Shown one piece after another: positions 49,710 to 59,125 of a DNA stretch of 64,000 nt. Source of the stretch: Microvirga terrae (GTDB lineage Bacteria; Pseudomonadota; Alphaproteobacteria; Rhizobiales; Beijerinckiaceae); the NCBI RefSeq assembly GCF_013307435.2, contig NZ_CP102845.1, positions 3,656,001-3,720,000 of the forward strand, given 5' to 3'. Every line of letters begins with the position of its first letter. The stretch's first letter is position 1. Position numbers and translations under genes: made by a program. The notes under the pieces are model-generated. The model ran no database searches. It saw nothing but the letters and a program-made list of their open reading frames with translations, and was not told the origin of the DNA.

Positions 49710-50888
49710 TCATGCCGTCCAGACGCTGACGGGATCGAGCGTGAACAGCTCCCGCTCCGCCGCGATGCCCCGCAGCCGGTGACGGCCGAGGGACCGGAGC
49801 GCAACCGGGCTCGCCGAGGCCACGCTCTCCGAGACGATCACGGAACAGTCGAGGCTGTTGCACAGGGCCTCCATGCGGCTGACCTCGTTGACCGCAGGGC
49901 CGATCACCGTGAAGTCGAGGCGACCGGCGGCCCCGATATTGCCGTAGAACACGTCCCCGCAATGGAGCGCCACGTCGAGGCTCAGCGGCGGCTCGCCCGC
50001 ATGGAGAGCGTTCACGGCCACATTGCGTTCGAGCGCCGTCCGGGCGGCCCGGATCGCGGCCGCGCAGGCCTGCTCGCGGGAGCGCTCGTCCGTGATCGGA
50101 AAGGCCGCCAGGATGCCGTCGCCCATGAACTTGAGCACCTCGCCGCCCTGCTCCGCCACCGGGTCCGCCATGGCCTCGAGATGCTGGTCGAGCCGCGCGA
50201 TCAGGTCCATGCCGGCCGTGTCCGCCAGGCTCGTGAAGCCGCGCAGATCCGCGAACAGGAGCGCGGCCGTAATCGTCGTGCCGAAGCCGCGCCGGATCTC
50301 TCCGCTCAGCACCCGCCGGCCGGCCGAGAGCCCCACATAGGTGTCGAGCATCGCCACCGTCAGGTCGAAGAGCGTCATGCGGTAGGCGGCGAGGCCCAGC
50401 AGCGGCAGAAGGGAATCGATCCGTTCGACCTCCTCCGGCCGGAATCCGTCAGGGCGGTCGCTGGAAAACGACAGGCCGATCCCCCGCAGATCCGGGGCGC
50501 TCTCGTTCTCGAAGCTGAAGAGGCGCGCCAGATAATCGGTCCCGCCCTGCCGCCGCACGTCGTCGAACACGTCAAATTGAGGAGCCGCCGGATCGTCGAT
50601 CAGCCAGTAGCAGCGTGTTTGCTCGGTCTGCATCATATGGTTGAACGGGCTCCGGTCGAACGCGCGGGCGTTGCGCTCGTGGGAGACGCCCTCCACCATC
50701 AGGCCGGCCGAGCGGGTCCAGACATGGGTGTAAACGCGGATCGTCGGATTGACGGTGGGCAGTGCGAGATAGACCCGGACCAGCGGCAGTCCTTCGGCCA
50801 CGAGCCGTTCCGTGAAGCCGGAGAGCAATGAGCCGACATCCGCGCCGCGCAGGCCCTGTTCGATGATCCAGTCTTCGAGATTCGCCAT
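49710..50888 (-). CDS. Class III adenylate/guanylate cyclase domain protein
   Basis: A 392-aa soluble protein. The catalytic domain (~200-375) has LFADLRGFTSLADT (metal Asp), FMGDGILAAFP (second metal Asp) and LHCGDVFYGNIGAAGRLDFTVIGPAVNEVSRM, a full class III core. The N-terminal ~195 residues are a sensor-like region of unknown type shared by many rhizobial cyclases. The product, probably cAMP, is inferred from the family. It is downstream of the DUF1194 gene on the same strand with a 53-bp gap. Confidence 0.88.
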   Translation of the reverse strand: MANLEDWIIEQGLRGADVGSLLSGFTERLVAEGLPLVRVYLALPTVNPTIRVYTHVWTRSAGLMVEGVSHERNARAFDRSPFNHMMQTEQTRCYWLIDDPAAPQFDVFDDVRRQGGTDYLARLFSFENESAPDLRGIGLSFSSDRPDGFRPEEVERIDSLLPLLGLAAYRMTLFDLTVAMLDTYVGLSAGRRVLSGEIRRGFGTTITAALLFADLRGFTSLADTAGMDLIARLDQHLEAMADPVAEQGGEVLKFMGDGILAAFPITDERSREQACAAAIRAARTALERNVAVNALHAGEPPLSLDVALHCGDVFYGNIGAAGRLDFTVIGPAVNEVSRMEALCNSLDCSVIVSESVASASPVALRSLGRHRLRGIAAERELFTLDPVSVWTA

Positions 50889-50941
50889 GGCGGGCACTTT
50901 AGCATCGCGGTCAGGAATGTCTTCAAGCGGCGAGCGCCGGC

Positions 50942-51661
50942 TCACCGGCTGGCGTGACGGGAGGCTCCGCCCTTTCCGGCGATCTCCGTCAGAAGCTTGC
51001 GCCGCGCCGCCACCGCGAAGGGGCGGGCCTCGTCGGCGATCTCCACGAAGGAGCCGGGGCCGCCGATGACGCTCTGGCCGTAATAATCCTCGAGCGCCAT
51101 GCCGCCGGGACCGCCCGGGCGGCCGCTGCCGGGGCGGCGGATCGCCAGCGCGTTGATCGTGAAGCCCTTGGCCAGCGCATCCGCCCTCGCCTGCTCGAGC
51201 GACCGGCCGTTCATGTTCGGGCCGTCGCCCGACACGTCGATGACCCTGCGGGTGCCCTCATGGGCGTTGGTCTCCACGAGGCGGACGGAGAAGTCGATGG
51301 CGTTGGAGATGGAATTGTACCCGTAGGCGCCGCGCGGCGCGCTCACGAGCCTGTCGGCAAAGGCTCTGGCGCTCGCCTCGTCGCGGATCACATGCCAGTC
51401 GACGATGAGAACCTGGGAGCTCGGCCCGCCCCATTCCATGAAGGCGACCGCGATGGCCCCGAGAGGGCCATCCTTGATGCCGGCGAGCACGTCGGGATTG
51501 GTGAGCGCATCGGCCCAGCCCCGGCGCTGCAGGCGCAATTCCTCGTCGTCGATGGAGCCCGATCCGTCGGCCGCGAAGACCAGCTCCAGATCGACCGGCT
51601 CCGCCAGGGCCGGCGCGGTCAGAAGGCCGAGGGCGACAAGGCTATTAAGAAGACAACGCAT
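50942..51661 (-). CDS. DUF1194 family secreted protein (von Willebrand A-like)
   Basis: A 239-aa protein with a signal peptide (MRCLLNSLVALGLLTAPALA). DLELVFAADGSGSIDDEEL carries a MIDAS-like DxSxS (residues ~22-40), followed by GAIAVAFMEWGG, GYNSISNAIDFSV and VIDVSGDGPNMNG. This is the DUF1194 family, with a von Willebrand factor A-like fold. It should be periplasmic or exported. Function unknown. Confidence 0.85.
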   Translation of the reverse strand: MRCLLNSLVALGLLTAPALAEPVDLELVFAADGSGSIDDEELRLQRRGWADALTNPDVLAGIKDGPLGAIAVAFMEWGGPSSQVLIVDWHVIRDEASARAFADRLVSAPRGAYGYNSISNAIDFSVRLVETNAHEGTRRVIDVSGDGPNMNGRSLEQARADALAKGFTINALAIRRPGSGRPGGPGGMALEDYYGQSVIGGPGSFVEIADEARPFAVAARRKLLTEIAGKGGASRHASR

Positions 51662-51781
51662 CGATGGCTCCAGGATCGGGCACGATGCTGGAGCCATTTA
51701 GGGCACTCCGACGGGGAGACGGCCCGACGGGCCGATCACAAGTTTGTTGGCGCCTCTCCCATGATGGTCGACGCCCTTCCC

Positions 51782-51871
51782 CGTCATGGCCGGGCTTGTC
51801 CCGGCCATCCCGATCGGAAGAGCACCGCGCCTCAAGCAGTCGAGTTCACCGGCACAGGGCCGGTGATGACG
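51782..51871. repeat. Dispersed double-hairpin repeat, copy 16
   Basis: A-B orientation, between the DUF1194 gene and the end of the phytase-esterase-like gene. Confidence 0.92.
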
Positions 51872-51918
51872 GGAGAGGGTCAGAACCGGCATCGAAGTCT
51901 GGTGATCACACGAGACAC

Positions 51919-53265
51919 TCACCGGGCCTTCAGCAGGTCCGCCACGTCGAGCAGGACGAACTCGTTGTCGTCCTGCCGGGTGGGCTCGCGGCTCGACGAG
52001 AACGGCAGGTTGTTGTCGTTGCCCACGACGATGTGCCGCTCGTCGACCACGTCCACGTTCTCGATGGTGAAGAACGGGAAGGTCAGCATGGTGTCGTTGA
52101 GGGGCTTTCTCGCCTTCTTGTCCGGATCGGCGATCTGCATGAGATCGGTGGTGCCGATCTTGCGGACCGGGCCGTTCACGGTGGCGTCCGACAGCTCGAT
52201 CTTCACGATGCGCTTGAACTTCGCCGGCTCCTGGAAGCAGTCGGGACGCTTCTCGCCCTGCGGGCAGGCCCTATCGGCCGTGCCTTCGCCGTTGTCGCGC
52301 TCGATGACGAGGCCCGTGGTGCCGTCGATCATGTTGAAGTCGCCGATCGCGAGACCATTCTGGTCGAGCACGTATTTCCAGTGCCGGCCGGTCCACTTCT
52401 CGCCCGCCACGTCGAATTCGAGGATGCGCAGGTATTCGCGCCCGTCGATGGTCTCCCACTGCTTCTTGTCGGCATCCCACACGGGACCTTCGAGAAGCGC
52501 GTAGAGGAACTGGCCGTCCTTCGAGGCCGCCATCCCCTCGTAGCCCTTCGAGCGGCGCACGTTGAAGCTGACGGTCGCGTTGGGAGCCGCAGGTGTCGTC
52601 ACGGCATAATGATCGGGCGAGCGCGCCGGCTTGCCGTCGACCAGCGTCTCGTAGACGGCCTGGACCTTGCCGGAGCGGTCGGCCTTGATCAGATAGGGGC
52701 CGAACTCGTCGCCGATCCAGATCGTGTCGCCGATGGGCTGGAAGCTTTCGGTGTCGAAATCGGAGCCCGTCAGATAGCGCTTCTCCGTCGCCTCGTTGGC
52801 GATGCGGAATGGCACCTTCCTGTCGGGATCGTGCAGGAACACGGTCTCGAGACGCTCGACCGAGCCCTTGGTCCAGTCGATCCGGTGGCGGTTGAGATAG
52901 AGCATGGAATCCGGCGACGTGGCCCTGGAGCCGAAGCCGTTATCCGTGATGACCCAGAACGTGCCGTCGCCGTTCGACTTGATGCCGGAATGGCCCTGGA
53001 GCGGCTGTCCGCGGAACGGCAGCTTCACGCCGGTCGGGCGATCGCCCGAGGTGCCCTCGATGGATCCGAGCGCCTCGACGCGCTTGCCCGCAGTGAACTT
53101 GCCCGAGACCTTCAGATCGGCCGGGGCATCCGCCGGAGCGTCGACGAAGCTCAGGGCGGGCAGGATGGCATGGCCGGCGAGAACAGCCGGAAATTGCTGC
53201 TGCGCATGGGCGCTTGTGCCGAGCAGCACGGCCAGCGGCAGGGCCGCGAGAAGACGGACGGACAT
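51919..53265 (-). CDS. Secreted phytase/esterase-like protein
   Basis: A 448-aa protein with a signal peptide (MSVRLLAALPLAVLLGTSAHA). The domain matches the 'esterase-like activity of phytase' family, a beta-propeller: GHSGIKSNGDGTFWVITDNGFG (~residues 91-112), DTIWIGDEFGPYLIKADRSGKV (~180-202) and GYEGMAASKDGQFLYALLEGPV (~242-263). The final part, ENVDVVDERHIVVGNDNNLPFS, is also typical. Likely periplasmic or surface phosphate-ester hydrolase, but activity is only inferred from the family. Confidence 0.85.
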   Translation of the reverse strand: MSVRLLAALPLAVLLGTSAHAQQQFPAVLAGHAILPALSFVDAPADAPADLKVSGKFTAGKRVEALGSIEGTSGDRPTGVKLPFRGQPLQGHSGIKSNGDGTFWVITDNGFGSRATSPDSMLYLNRHRIDWTKGSVERLETVFLHDPDRKVPFRIANEATEKRYLTGSDFDTESFQPIGDTIWIGDEFGPYLIKADRSGKVQAVYETLVDGKPARSPDHYAVTTPAAPNATVSFNVRRSKGYEGMAASKDGQFLYALLEGPVWDADKKQWETIDGREYLRILEFDVAGEKWTGRHWKYVLDQNGLAIGDFNMIDGTTGLVIERDNGEGTADRACPQGEKRPDCFQEPAKFKRIVKIELSDATVNGPVRKIGTTDLMQIADPDKKARKPLNDTMLTFPFFTIENVDVVDERHIVVGNDNNLPFSSSREPTRQDDNEFVLLDVADLLKAR

Positions 53266-53488
53266 GGTGAGAACCTCGTTGGCTTGTTCGAGCGAGGCTG
53301 CTCATGCAGGAGCCGCATGTCTGCCCGTTAACACTTCGGCGACAGGTTCATGACGCCGGGATGTCGTCCCGGCTTCCTGCCGAAGCGGAATGTCCTGATT
53401 CGTCGGGTGGCCGATCGTGTTCTGCGTCGACCCGGTGTCGGAAATTGCGTCATGGATCCGTCAAACACGGTTAACCGGATGTTTCACA

Positions 53489-55228
53489 ATGCGTGAAATA
53501 TTGTCCTGCGAGGGCAAATTATTCTCACGGGGCAGAACGGTGTCATTGTCACTACGATCCGGGTCCATCAGGACCAAGCTATTTCTCAATTTCGGCGTTC
53601 TGGCGCTGCTGATCGTCTGCGCGGTCGGCGGCGGCTGGTTCGGAACGCAGTCGATGCACGATTCCATCGGCAGGATCTATGCGGACCGCGTGGTCCCCTT
53701 GCGGGACCTGAAGGTCGTGGCCGATCTCTACGCGGTGAACATCGTGGACACCTCGCACAAGGTGCGCAACGACAACATGGGATGGGCCGATGCCCTGAAG
53801 GGCGTCGAGGTCGCGAAGACGGACATCGCCAAGCACTGGGCCGCCTACAAGGCGGCGGTCGACGATCCGGCCGAGAAGAAGGCGGCCCAGGACGCCGAGG
53901 CGCTGATGAGGAAAGCCGATGCCGCGGTCGAGAAGCTCGTCGGGTTCCTCAAGGAGGAGGACAAGGTCAGCCTGACGTTCTTCACGATGACCGATCTCTA
54001 TGCCGCCATCGATCCCGTGTCAGACGCCATCGGGAAACTGGTGAACGTCCAGCTCGAATCGGCCAAGGCCCGCGCCGATGCGGCGGACGGCCTGTTCGGG
54101 ACCATCGCCATCGCGTTCATGGCGGTCGTTGCCCTCGGCGTGGTCGCGCTCGCGGTGGGAGGCTGGTCGGTCGTCGCCGGCGTGTCCCGCCCGCTGACCC
54201 GCATCACCGAGCAGATGCAGGACCTGGCCGGCGGCAACCTCGCCGTTCAGGTCACGGATGCCCATCGCAGGAACGAGATCGGCACGCTCGCCCGGGTGCT
54301 GCAGGTGTTCAAGGATGCCCTCATCGCAAAGCAGGACGCGGATGCAACCGCGTCGCGCGAGGCGGATGCCCGCATGCGCCGGGCCGAGGTGCTCGACCAG
54401 CTCACCCGCCGCTTCGACGCCACGGTCTCGGCCCTGACGCAGGGGCTGTCCTCAGCGGCCACCGAGATGGAGGCCACCGCCCAGACCATGTCGTCAGGGG
54501 TCGATCAGGCCGCCGATCAGCTGGTCACCGTGTCGTCGGCCGCCCAGCAGACCTCGTCGAACGTGCAGACGGTGGCGGCCGCCACCGAGGAGCTGTCGAT
54601 CTCGATCCGCGAGATCGCCAGCCAGGTCAGCCAGTCCTCGGCCGTGGCCGAGCGCGCCGTGGCCGGCACCCAGCGCACCAGCGCCACCGTCCAGGAGCTC
54701 GCCGCCTCGGCCGAGAAGATCGGCAACGTGGTGCAGCTGATCAACACGATTGCAGGCCAGACCAACCTGCTGGCGCTCAACGCCACCATCGAGGCGGCCC
54801 GGGCCGGCGAGGCCGGCAAGGGCTTTGCCGTGGTGGCGAGCGAGGTCAAGGACCTGGCCACGCAGACCGCCCGGGCCACCGAGGAGATCTCGCAGCAGAT
54901 CGCCTCGGTCCAGCAGGCGACCGGCCAGACGGTAACGGCGATCCAGGAGATCGCCCGCACCATCACCGAGATGAGCCAGATCTCGACCTCGATCGCCGCT
55001 GCCATGGAGGAGCAGGGCGCCGCGACCGCCGAGATCGCCCGCAACGTTCAGGAAGCGGCGCGGGGCACCGAGCAGGTCACCGGCAACATCGTGGGCGTGC
55101 AGCACGCCGCCCAGGAGAACGGCGCCGCGGCCTCGCAAGTGCTGGGCGTGGCGCAGGAACTCGCCCGTCACTCGGAAGACCTCGGCCGCGAGGTGTCCAG
55201 CTTCCTGCACGACGTCAAGGCGGCCTGA
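53489..55228 (+). CDS. Methyl-accepting chemotaxis protein
   Basis: A 579-aa receptor. First membrane helix ~28-50 ([18 protein letters not shown]), a periplasmic four-helix-bundle sensor (~52-200), second helix ~205-228, HAMP (~230-285, [19 protein letters not shown]) and a cytoplasmic signalling domain (~330-575) with the hairpin tip around [40 protein letters not shown] at 53540 with GGGGC upstream is an alternative start. TTAACC upstream near 53471 resembles a CtrA half-site. No che genes nearby. A strong terminator follows. Confidence 0.92.
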   Translation: MREILSCEGKLFSRGRTVSLSLRSGSIRTKLFLNFGVLALLIVCAVGGGWFGTQSMHDSIGRIYADRVVPLRDLKVVADLYAVNIVDTSHKVRNDNMGWADALKGVEVAKTDIAKHWAAYKAAVDDPAEKKAAQDAEALMRKADAAVEKLVGFLKEEDKVSLTFFTMTDLYAAIDPVSDAIGKLVNVQLESAKARADAADGLFGTIAIAFMAVVALGVVALAVGGWSVVAGVSRPLTRITEQMQDLAGGNLAVQVTDAHRRNEIGTLARVLQVFKDALIAKQDADATASREADARMRRAEVLDQLTRRFDATVSALTQGLSSAATEMEATAQTMSSGVDQAADQLVTVSSAAQQTSSNVQTVAAATEELSISIREIASQVSQSSAVAERAVAGTQRTSATVQELAASAEKIGNVVQLINTIAGQTNLLALNATIEAARAGEAGKGFAVVASEVKDLATQTARATEEISQQIASVQQATGQTVTAIQEIARTITEMSQISTSIAAAMEEQGAATAEIARNVQEAARGTEQVTGNIVGVQHAAQENGAAASQVLGVAQELARHSEDLGREVSSFLHDVKAA

Positions 55229-55256
55229 GCCTGAAGTCGGCACGGCCTGAACAGGA

Positions 55257-55300
55257 TGGGCCCGGGACGCTTTTCCAGCGTCCCGGGCCCATTGTTTTTT
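55257..55300 (+). terminator. Strong Rho-independent terminator after the chemotaxis receptor
   Basis: 14-bp perfect stem (55257-55270 with 55278-55291, loop TTTTCCA) followed by TTGTTTTTT. It also separates the convergent aminotransferase gene. Confidence 0.9.
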
Positions 55301-55333
55301 CACCATGTGCCGCCCGTGCGCGCGGGCATGATC

Positions 55334-56218
55334 TCAGGCAGCCTTCAGGAGACCCTTGTCGTGAGCGAAGGCCCAGTAGAGCTCGCGCGCCCGGCGGTAG
55401 AACGGGCCGGGCTGGAGATCGCGACTGTCGATGCGCAGCACCGGCATCACCTTCGAGTAGTTGCCCGAAATGAAGATCTCGTCGGCGCTGGCGAAATCCT
55501 CGTAGCGCAGCGTGCCTTCGACCACCTGCGCACCGTCGTCGCGCAGGAGCTGGATCACGCGCTGGCGGGTGATGCCGTTCAGGAACGTGCCGTTCGGATA
55601 CGGCGTATAGACCACCCCGTCCTTGGCCATGAACACGTTGGACGTGCCAGTCTCGGCGATGTTGCCGAGGGCGTCGCACACGAGGGCGTTGTCGAAGCCC
55701 TTCTCCTTGGCCTCGCGCAGCACGCGCGCGTTGTTGGGGTAGAGCGCGCCGGCCTTCGCGTCGGTCGGCATCGACTCGAGGGTCGGCCTGCGGAAGCTCG
55801 ATTTCATCACCGAGAGCCCGCCCGGCACCGGCATCGGCGCCTCGAAGAGCGAAAGGCAGAACTGGGTCGATTCCGGATCCGGCGCGATGGTGGCCAGGCC
55901 CTCGGCTTCGCCCCAGTACATGGGCTTCACGTAGAGGGCGGTGCCCGGTGCGAACTTCTTCACGCCCTCGCGCACGAGGTCGAGCATGGCATCGACGTCG
56001 ACGGTCGGCTTGAGGCCGATGGTGGGGGCCGAGCGGTTCACGCGCGCGCAATGCCGGTCGAGATCGGGCGCGACACCCTCGAACACCCGTGCCCCGTCGA
56101 ACACGGACGAGCCGAGCCAGGATACGTGCGACCGGGGCCCGATCAGGGGCGGATTGCCCTCATGCCACGCACCGTTGAACCAGTTCCACGTCTGCGAATG
56201 CCAAGCCACTTGTCTCAA
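55334..56218 (-). CDS. ilvE: Branched-chain amino acid aminotransferase (class IV)
   Basis: A 294-aa fold-type IV PLP enzyme that transfers the amino group of Leu, Ile or Val. The PLP lysine is Lys155 in PTDAKAGALYPN, and the PLP-phosphate region is NALVCDALGNIAETGTSNVF (~175-195). GSSVFDGARVFEG (~36-48) and ALYVKPMYWGEAEG (~94-107) match. The start is TTG at 56218 or GTG at 56209. Assignment as ilvE is likely; other class IV enzymes such as D-amino acid transaminase cannot be fully excluded. Confidence 0.85.
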   Translation of the reverse strand: MRQVAWHSQTWNWFNGAWHEGNPPLIGPRSHVSWLGSSVFDGARVFEGVAPDLDRHCARVNRSAPTIGLKPTVDVDAMLDLVREGVKKFAPGTALYVKPMYWGEAEGLATIAPDPESTQFCLSLFEAPMPVPGGLSVMKSSFRRPTLESMPTDAKAGALYPNNARVLREAKEKGFDNALVCDALGNIAETGTSNVFMAKDGVVYTPYPNGTFLNGITRQRVIQLLRDDGAQVVEGTLRYEDFASADEIFISGNYSKVMPVLRIDSRDLQPGPFYRRARELYWAFAHDKGLLKAA

Positions 56219-56378
56219 TCCTTTTAGGTCAGAAAGCCTGCCGCATCGAATCCCTTGCGGAGGTTCCCGTCAATCGTTCCTTCGGCCATAGGGACATCAA
56301 GACTTGTGATGGATTTCATGAGGAGGACTGATCATTGGTCGGATTGCCATCGGGCGCGGCCGGTGCAACCCTTGCGTC

Positions 56379-57053
56379 ATGTCCCCGACGATCCTCCCGC
56401 CCGCCGCCAAGGCCGTCATCTTCGACGCTTACGGAACCCTGTTCGACGTGCATTCGGCCGTCGCCCGCCATTCCGCCGCGATCGGACCGGACGCGACGCG
56501 CTTCTCCGAGATCTGGCGCGCCAAGCAGCTCGAATATTCCTGGGTGCTGTCGCTGGCCCGACGCTACGAGCCTTTCTGGACCCTGACCGAGGCGGCGCTC
56601 GACTATGCCTTTGCGTGCTTTCCCCAGGTCGACCGGTCGCTCAGGCCGCTCCTGCTGGACGCCTATCGCCGTCTCGATGCCTATCCCGACGCCCGGGACA
56701 CGCTCCGTGCTCTGCGCGGCCGCGGTCTCAGGACCGGTATCCTGTCGAACGGGGATCCCGGCATGCTGGACGCGGCCGTTACGTCGGCCGGTCTGACCGG
56801 AGATCTCGACACAGTGCTGTCGGTCGATGCCGCGGGAGTGTTCAAGACCAGCCCGCGCACTTACGATCTCGTCCTTCAGGGCCTGTCGGTGGCCGCCAGC
56901 GAGGTCGTCTTCGTGTCCTCGAACCGCTGGGACATCGCCGGTGCCGCGGCATTCGGTTTTCATGCGGTCTGGGTCAACCGGCTCGGGCTGCCGGACGAGT
57001 ACGTGGAACTCGCGCCGAGCGCAGTGATCGGGTCGCTCGGCGAGCTGGTTTGA
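56379..57053 (+). CDS. Haloacid dehalogenase, type II
   Basis: A 224-aa HAD hydrolase of the L-2-haloacid dehalogenase branch. The nucleophile is Asp16 in VIFDAYGTLFDV; further motifs are TGILSNGDP (~118), VFKTSPRTYDL (Lys, ~150) and FVSSNRWDIAGAAAFGF (~175-191), where the SxxxxD motif of dehalogenases is seen. YDLVLQGL and NRLGLPDE complete the match. The enzyme hydrolyses the carbon-halogen bond of 2-haloacids in characterised members; the physiological substrate here is unknown. Confidence 0.88.
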   Translation: MSPTILPPAAKAVIFDAYGTLFDVHSAVARHSAAIGPDATRFSEIWRAKQLEYSWVLSLARRYEPFWTLTEAALDYAFACFPQVDRSLRPLLLDAYRRLDAYPDARDTLRALRGRGLRTGILSNGDPGMLDAAVTSAGLTGDLDTVLSVDAAGVFKTSPRTYDLVLQGLSVAASEVVFVSSNRWDIAGAAAFGFHAVWVNRLGLPDEYVELAPSAVIGSLGELV

Positions 57054-57058
57054 AACGC

Positions 57059-57148
57059 CGTCATGGCCGGGCCTGTCCCGGCCATCCCAATGAGAAGGGC
57101 GCTTCGCTCCATAAAAGCTGGATCACCGGCACAAGGCCGGTGATGACG
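57059..57148. repeat. Dispersed double-hairpin repeat, copy 17
   Basis: A-B orientation, starting 5 bases after the dehalogenase stop codon and lying between two convergent genes. Confidence 0.92.
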
Positions 57149-57175
57149 CGTGCGGAGCACAGAGCCTAAAGCGAC

Positions 57176-58558
57176 TTACCTCGCCAATGCCGCCAGGATT
57201 CGCGCCCACGAGCGGGTGCCTTTGTGGAAGCTCTTGAGATCGTATTTCTCGTTCGGCGAGTGGATGCGGTCGTCGTCGAGGCCGAAGCCCACGAAGAGCG
57301 TATCGAGGCCGAGCGTGCGCTTGAAATCACCGCCGACCGGGATCGACCCGCCCATGCCGATGACGATGGGATCCTTCTGCCATTCGTCGTGCAGCGCCGA
57401 CTTCGCCGCCGTGATGGCCGGGAAATCGTGCGGCAGGGCGAGAGCGCGCGAGCCCTTGTGCTTGATGAACTCCACCGAGCAGTCGGACGGGATGCGCTCC
57501 CGCACGAAGGCCTGGAAATTCTCGGAGATCAGGGCCGGGTCCTGGTCGCCCACGAGGCGGAACGAGACCTTGCAGCGGGCTTCCGACGCGATCACCGTCT
57601 TGGTGCCCTCGCCCGTATACCCGCCGATGATTCCGTTCACGTCGCAGGTCGGGCGCGACTGGATCTGCTCGATGAGCATGCGGCCCGTCTCGCCGGCGGA
57701 ATGCTTCAGGCCGACCTGGCCGAGGAACTCCTCCTCGGTGAGGTTGAGGCCCTTCCACTGCTCGAGCACCTGCGTGGGCGTTTCCGGCACGCCCTCGTAG
57801 AAATCGGGAATCGTGATGCGGCCGTTGTCGTCGTGAATGGCCGCGATGATCTTGGAGAGCACATGGATCGGGTTGCGCGCCGCGCCGCCGAACGAGCCGG
57901 AATGCAGATCGCGGTCCGCGCAGCGCACGATCACTTCCTCGTAGACCATGCCGCGCAGGGACGACGTGATGGCGGGCGTATCCTGGTCCCACATGCCCGT
58001 GTCGCAGACGAGCGCCACGTCGGCCTTCAGCTCGTCCTTGTTGGCCACGATGAACTCGGGCAGGAACTTGGAGCCGTCCTCCTCCGCGCCCTCGACGAGG
58101 AACGTGACGGTGATCGGCAGCGAACCGGTCACGGCCTTCCAGGCCCGGCACGCTTCGACGAAGGTCATCACCTGGCCCTTGTCGTCGGCCGAGCCGCGGG
58201 CGCTGATGGCCTTGCGGCCGTCGGGAAGCGTGATGATACGCGGCTCGAAGGGCGGCCTCTCCCAGAGGTCCAGCGGATCAACCGGCTGCACGTCGTAATG
58301 GCCGTAGAAGAGCACGTGCAGTTTCCCCTCCCCGCCCGCATGGCCGAGCACCACCGGATGGCCGCCGGTCTCGCGCAGGGAGGCTTCGACGCCGAGGCCC
58401 TTCAGTTCGTCGACGAGCCACTGGCCGGCTTTGCGGCAATGGTCCTTGTAGGCCGGATCGGTGGAGATGGACGGCACTTTCAGCCACTGGAACAGGCGGT
58501 CGAGCGACGCGTCGAGATCGGAATCGATACGCTGCAGAACTTGGTCGAGCTGGGACAT
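57176..58558 (-). CDS. M20 family dipeptidase
   Basis: A 460-aa zinc-dependent M20 peptidase (CNDP/DapE-like). Metal-site motifs: VLFYGHYDVQPVDP (His, Asp; ~85-98), ARGSADDKGQVM (bridging Asp, ~120-131), VEGAEEDGSKFLPEF (catalytic Glu pair, ~154-168) and the C-terminal HSPNEKYDLKSF (~437-448). The dimerisation domain contains RDLHSGSFGGAARNP. No signal peptide, so cytoplasmic. Last of three minus-strand genes with the GNAT and HerA-like genes. Confidence 0.92.
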   Translation of the reverse strand: MSQLDQVLQRIDSDLDASLDRLFQWLKVPSISTDPAYKDHCRKAGQWLVDELKGLGVEASLRETGGHPVVLGHAGGEGKLHVLFYGHYDVQPVDPLDLWERPPFEPRIITLPDGRKAISARGSADDKGQVMTFVEACRAWKAVTGSLPITVTFLVEGAEEDGSKFLPEFIVANKDELKADVALVCDTGMWDQDTPAITSSLRGMVYEEVIVRCADRDLHSGSFGGAARNPIHVLSKIIAAIHDDNGRITIPDFYEGVPETPTQVLEQWKGLNLTEEEFLGQVGLKHSAGETGRMLIEQIQSRPTCDVNGIIGGYTGEGTKTVIASEARCKVSFRLVGDQDPALISENFQAFVRERIPSDCSVEFIKHKGSRALALPHDFPAITAAKSALHDEWQKDPIVIGMGGSIPVGGDFKRTLGLDTLFVGFGLDDDRIHSPNEKYDLKSFHKGTRSWARILAALAR

Positions 58559-58643
58559 GGAAAACATCTGCCTTGGTGACGGGGTCGCCCCAAGACGTAC
58601 TCTCATCCCCCGGGTGATCGCAAGTACGGGTTGCCGGTCTGAA

Positions 58644-59102
58644 TCAGGAGACGAGCGGCTTCGTCATGTAGACCCGGCGGAAGCCCTTCTCCTGTGCGCG
58701 ATGGGTTTCGACGAATCCCAGGCGCTCGTAGAGACGGATGTTCTCGCTCATCGCCTCGTTCGTGTAGAGCCGAACAGCTTTCAATCCCCGTTCGATGGCG
58801 AGCCTCTCGGCAAAGGCGATCAGCAGACGTCCGTACCCGCGCCCCTGCGCGTCCGGACTGACCGCCACATTGTCGAGAAGCATGGTGTCCGGTTCCGGAA
58901 TCAGAACGAGCACCCCAAGAATCCTGCCCTCGCCGACGAGGACATGGACCGACCGCGTCTCGATCAGGGCGGAATAATCGTCGCTCATCGGGCCGGGCTT
59001 CTGCCCGATGAGCGGGATATAGCCCGCATAGGTGGACTGGACGATCGCCTCGACATCGGCGAGATCCCTAGGCACCGCGAGGCGAATGATCTGCGTCGTC
59101 AT
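58644..59102 (-). CDS. GNAT family N-acetyltransferase
   Basis: A 152-aa acetyltransferase. TMLLDNVAVSPDAQGRGYGRLLIAFAE (~72-98) is the acetyl-CoA site, with QGRGYG as motif A, and RLYTNEAMSENIRLYERLGFVE (~111-132) is motif B. It starts 23 bases after the HerA-like gene, so the two are probably co-transcribed. Substrate unknown. Confidence 0.87.
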   Translation of the reverse strand: MTTQIIRLAVPRDLADVEAIVQSTYAGYIPLIGQKPGPMSDDYSALIETRSVHVLVGEGRILGVLVLIPEPDTMLLDNVAVSPDAQGRGYGRLLIAFAERLAIERGLKAVRLYTNEAMSENIRLYERLGFVETHRAQEKGFRRVYMTKPLVS

Positions 59103-59125
59103 GCCAATCGCGACACGAACTGGCG

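Noticed and set aside
53352..53372. GCCGGGA...TCCCGGC hairpin between two divergent genes
   Set aside because: No U-tract and no transcript would end there; it may be a repeat remnant or operator but cannot be assigned.
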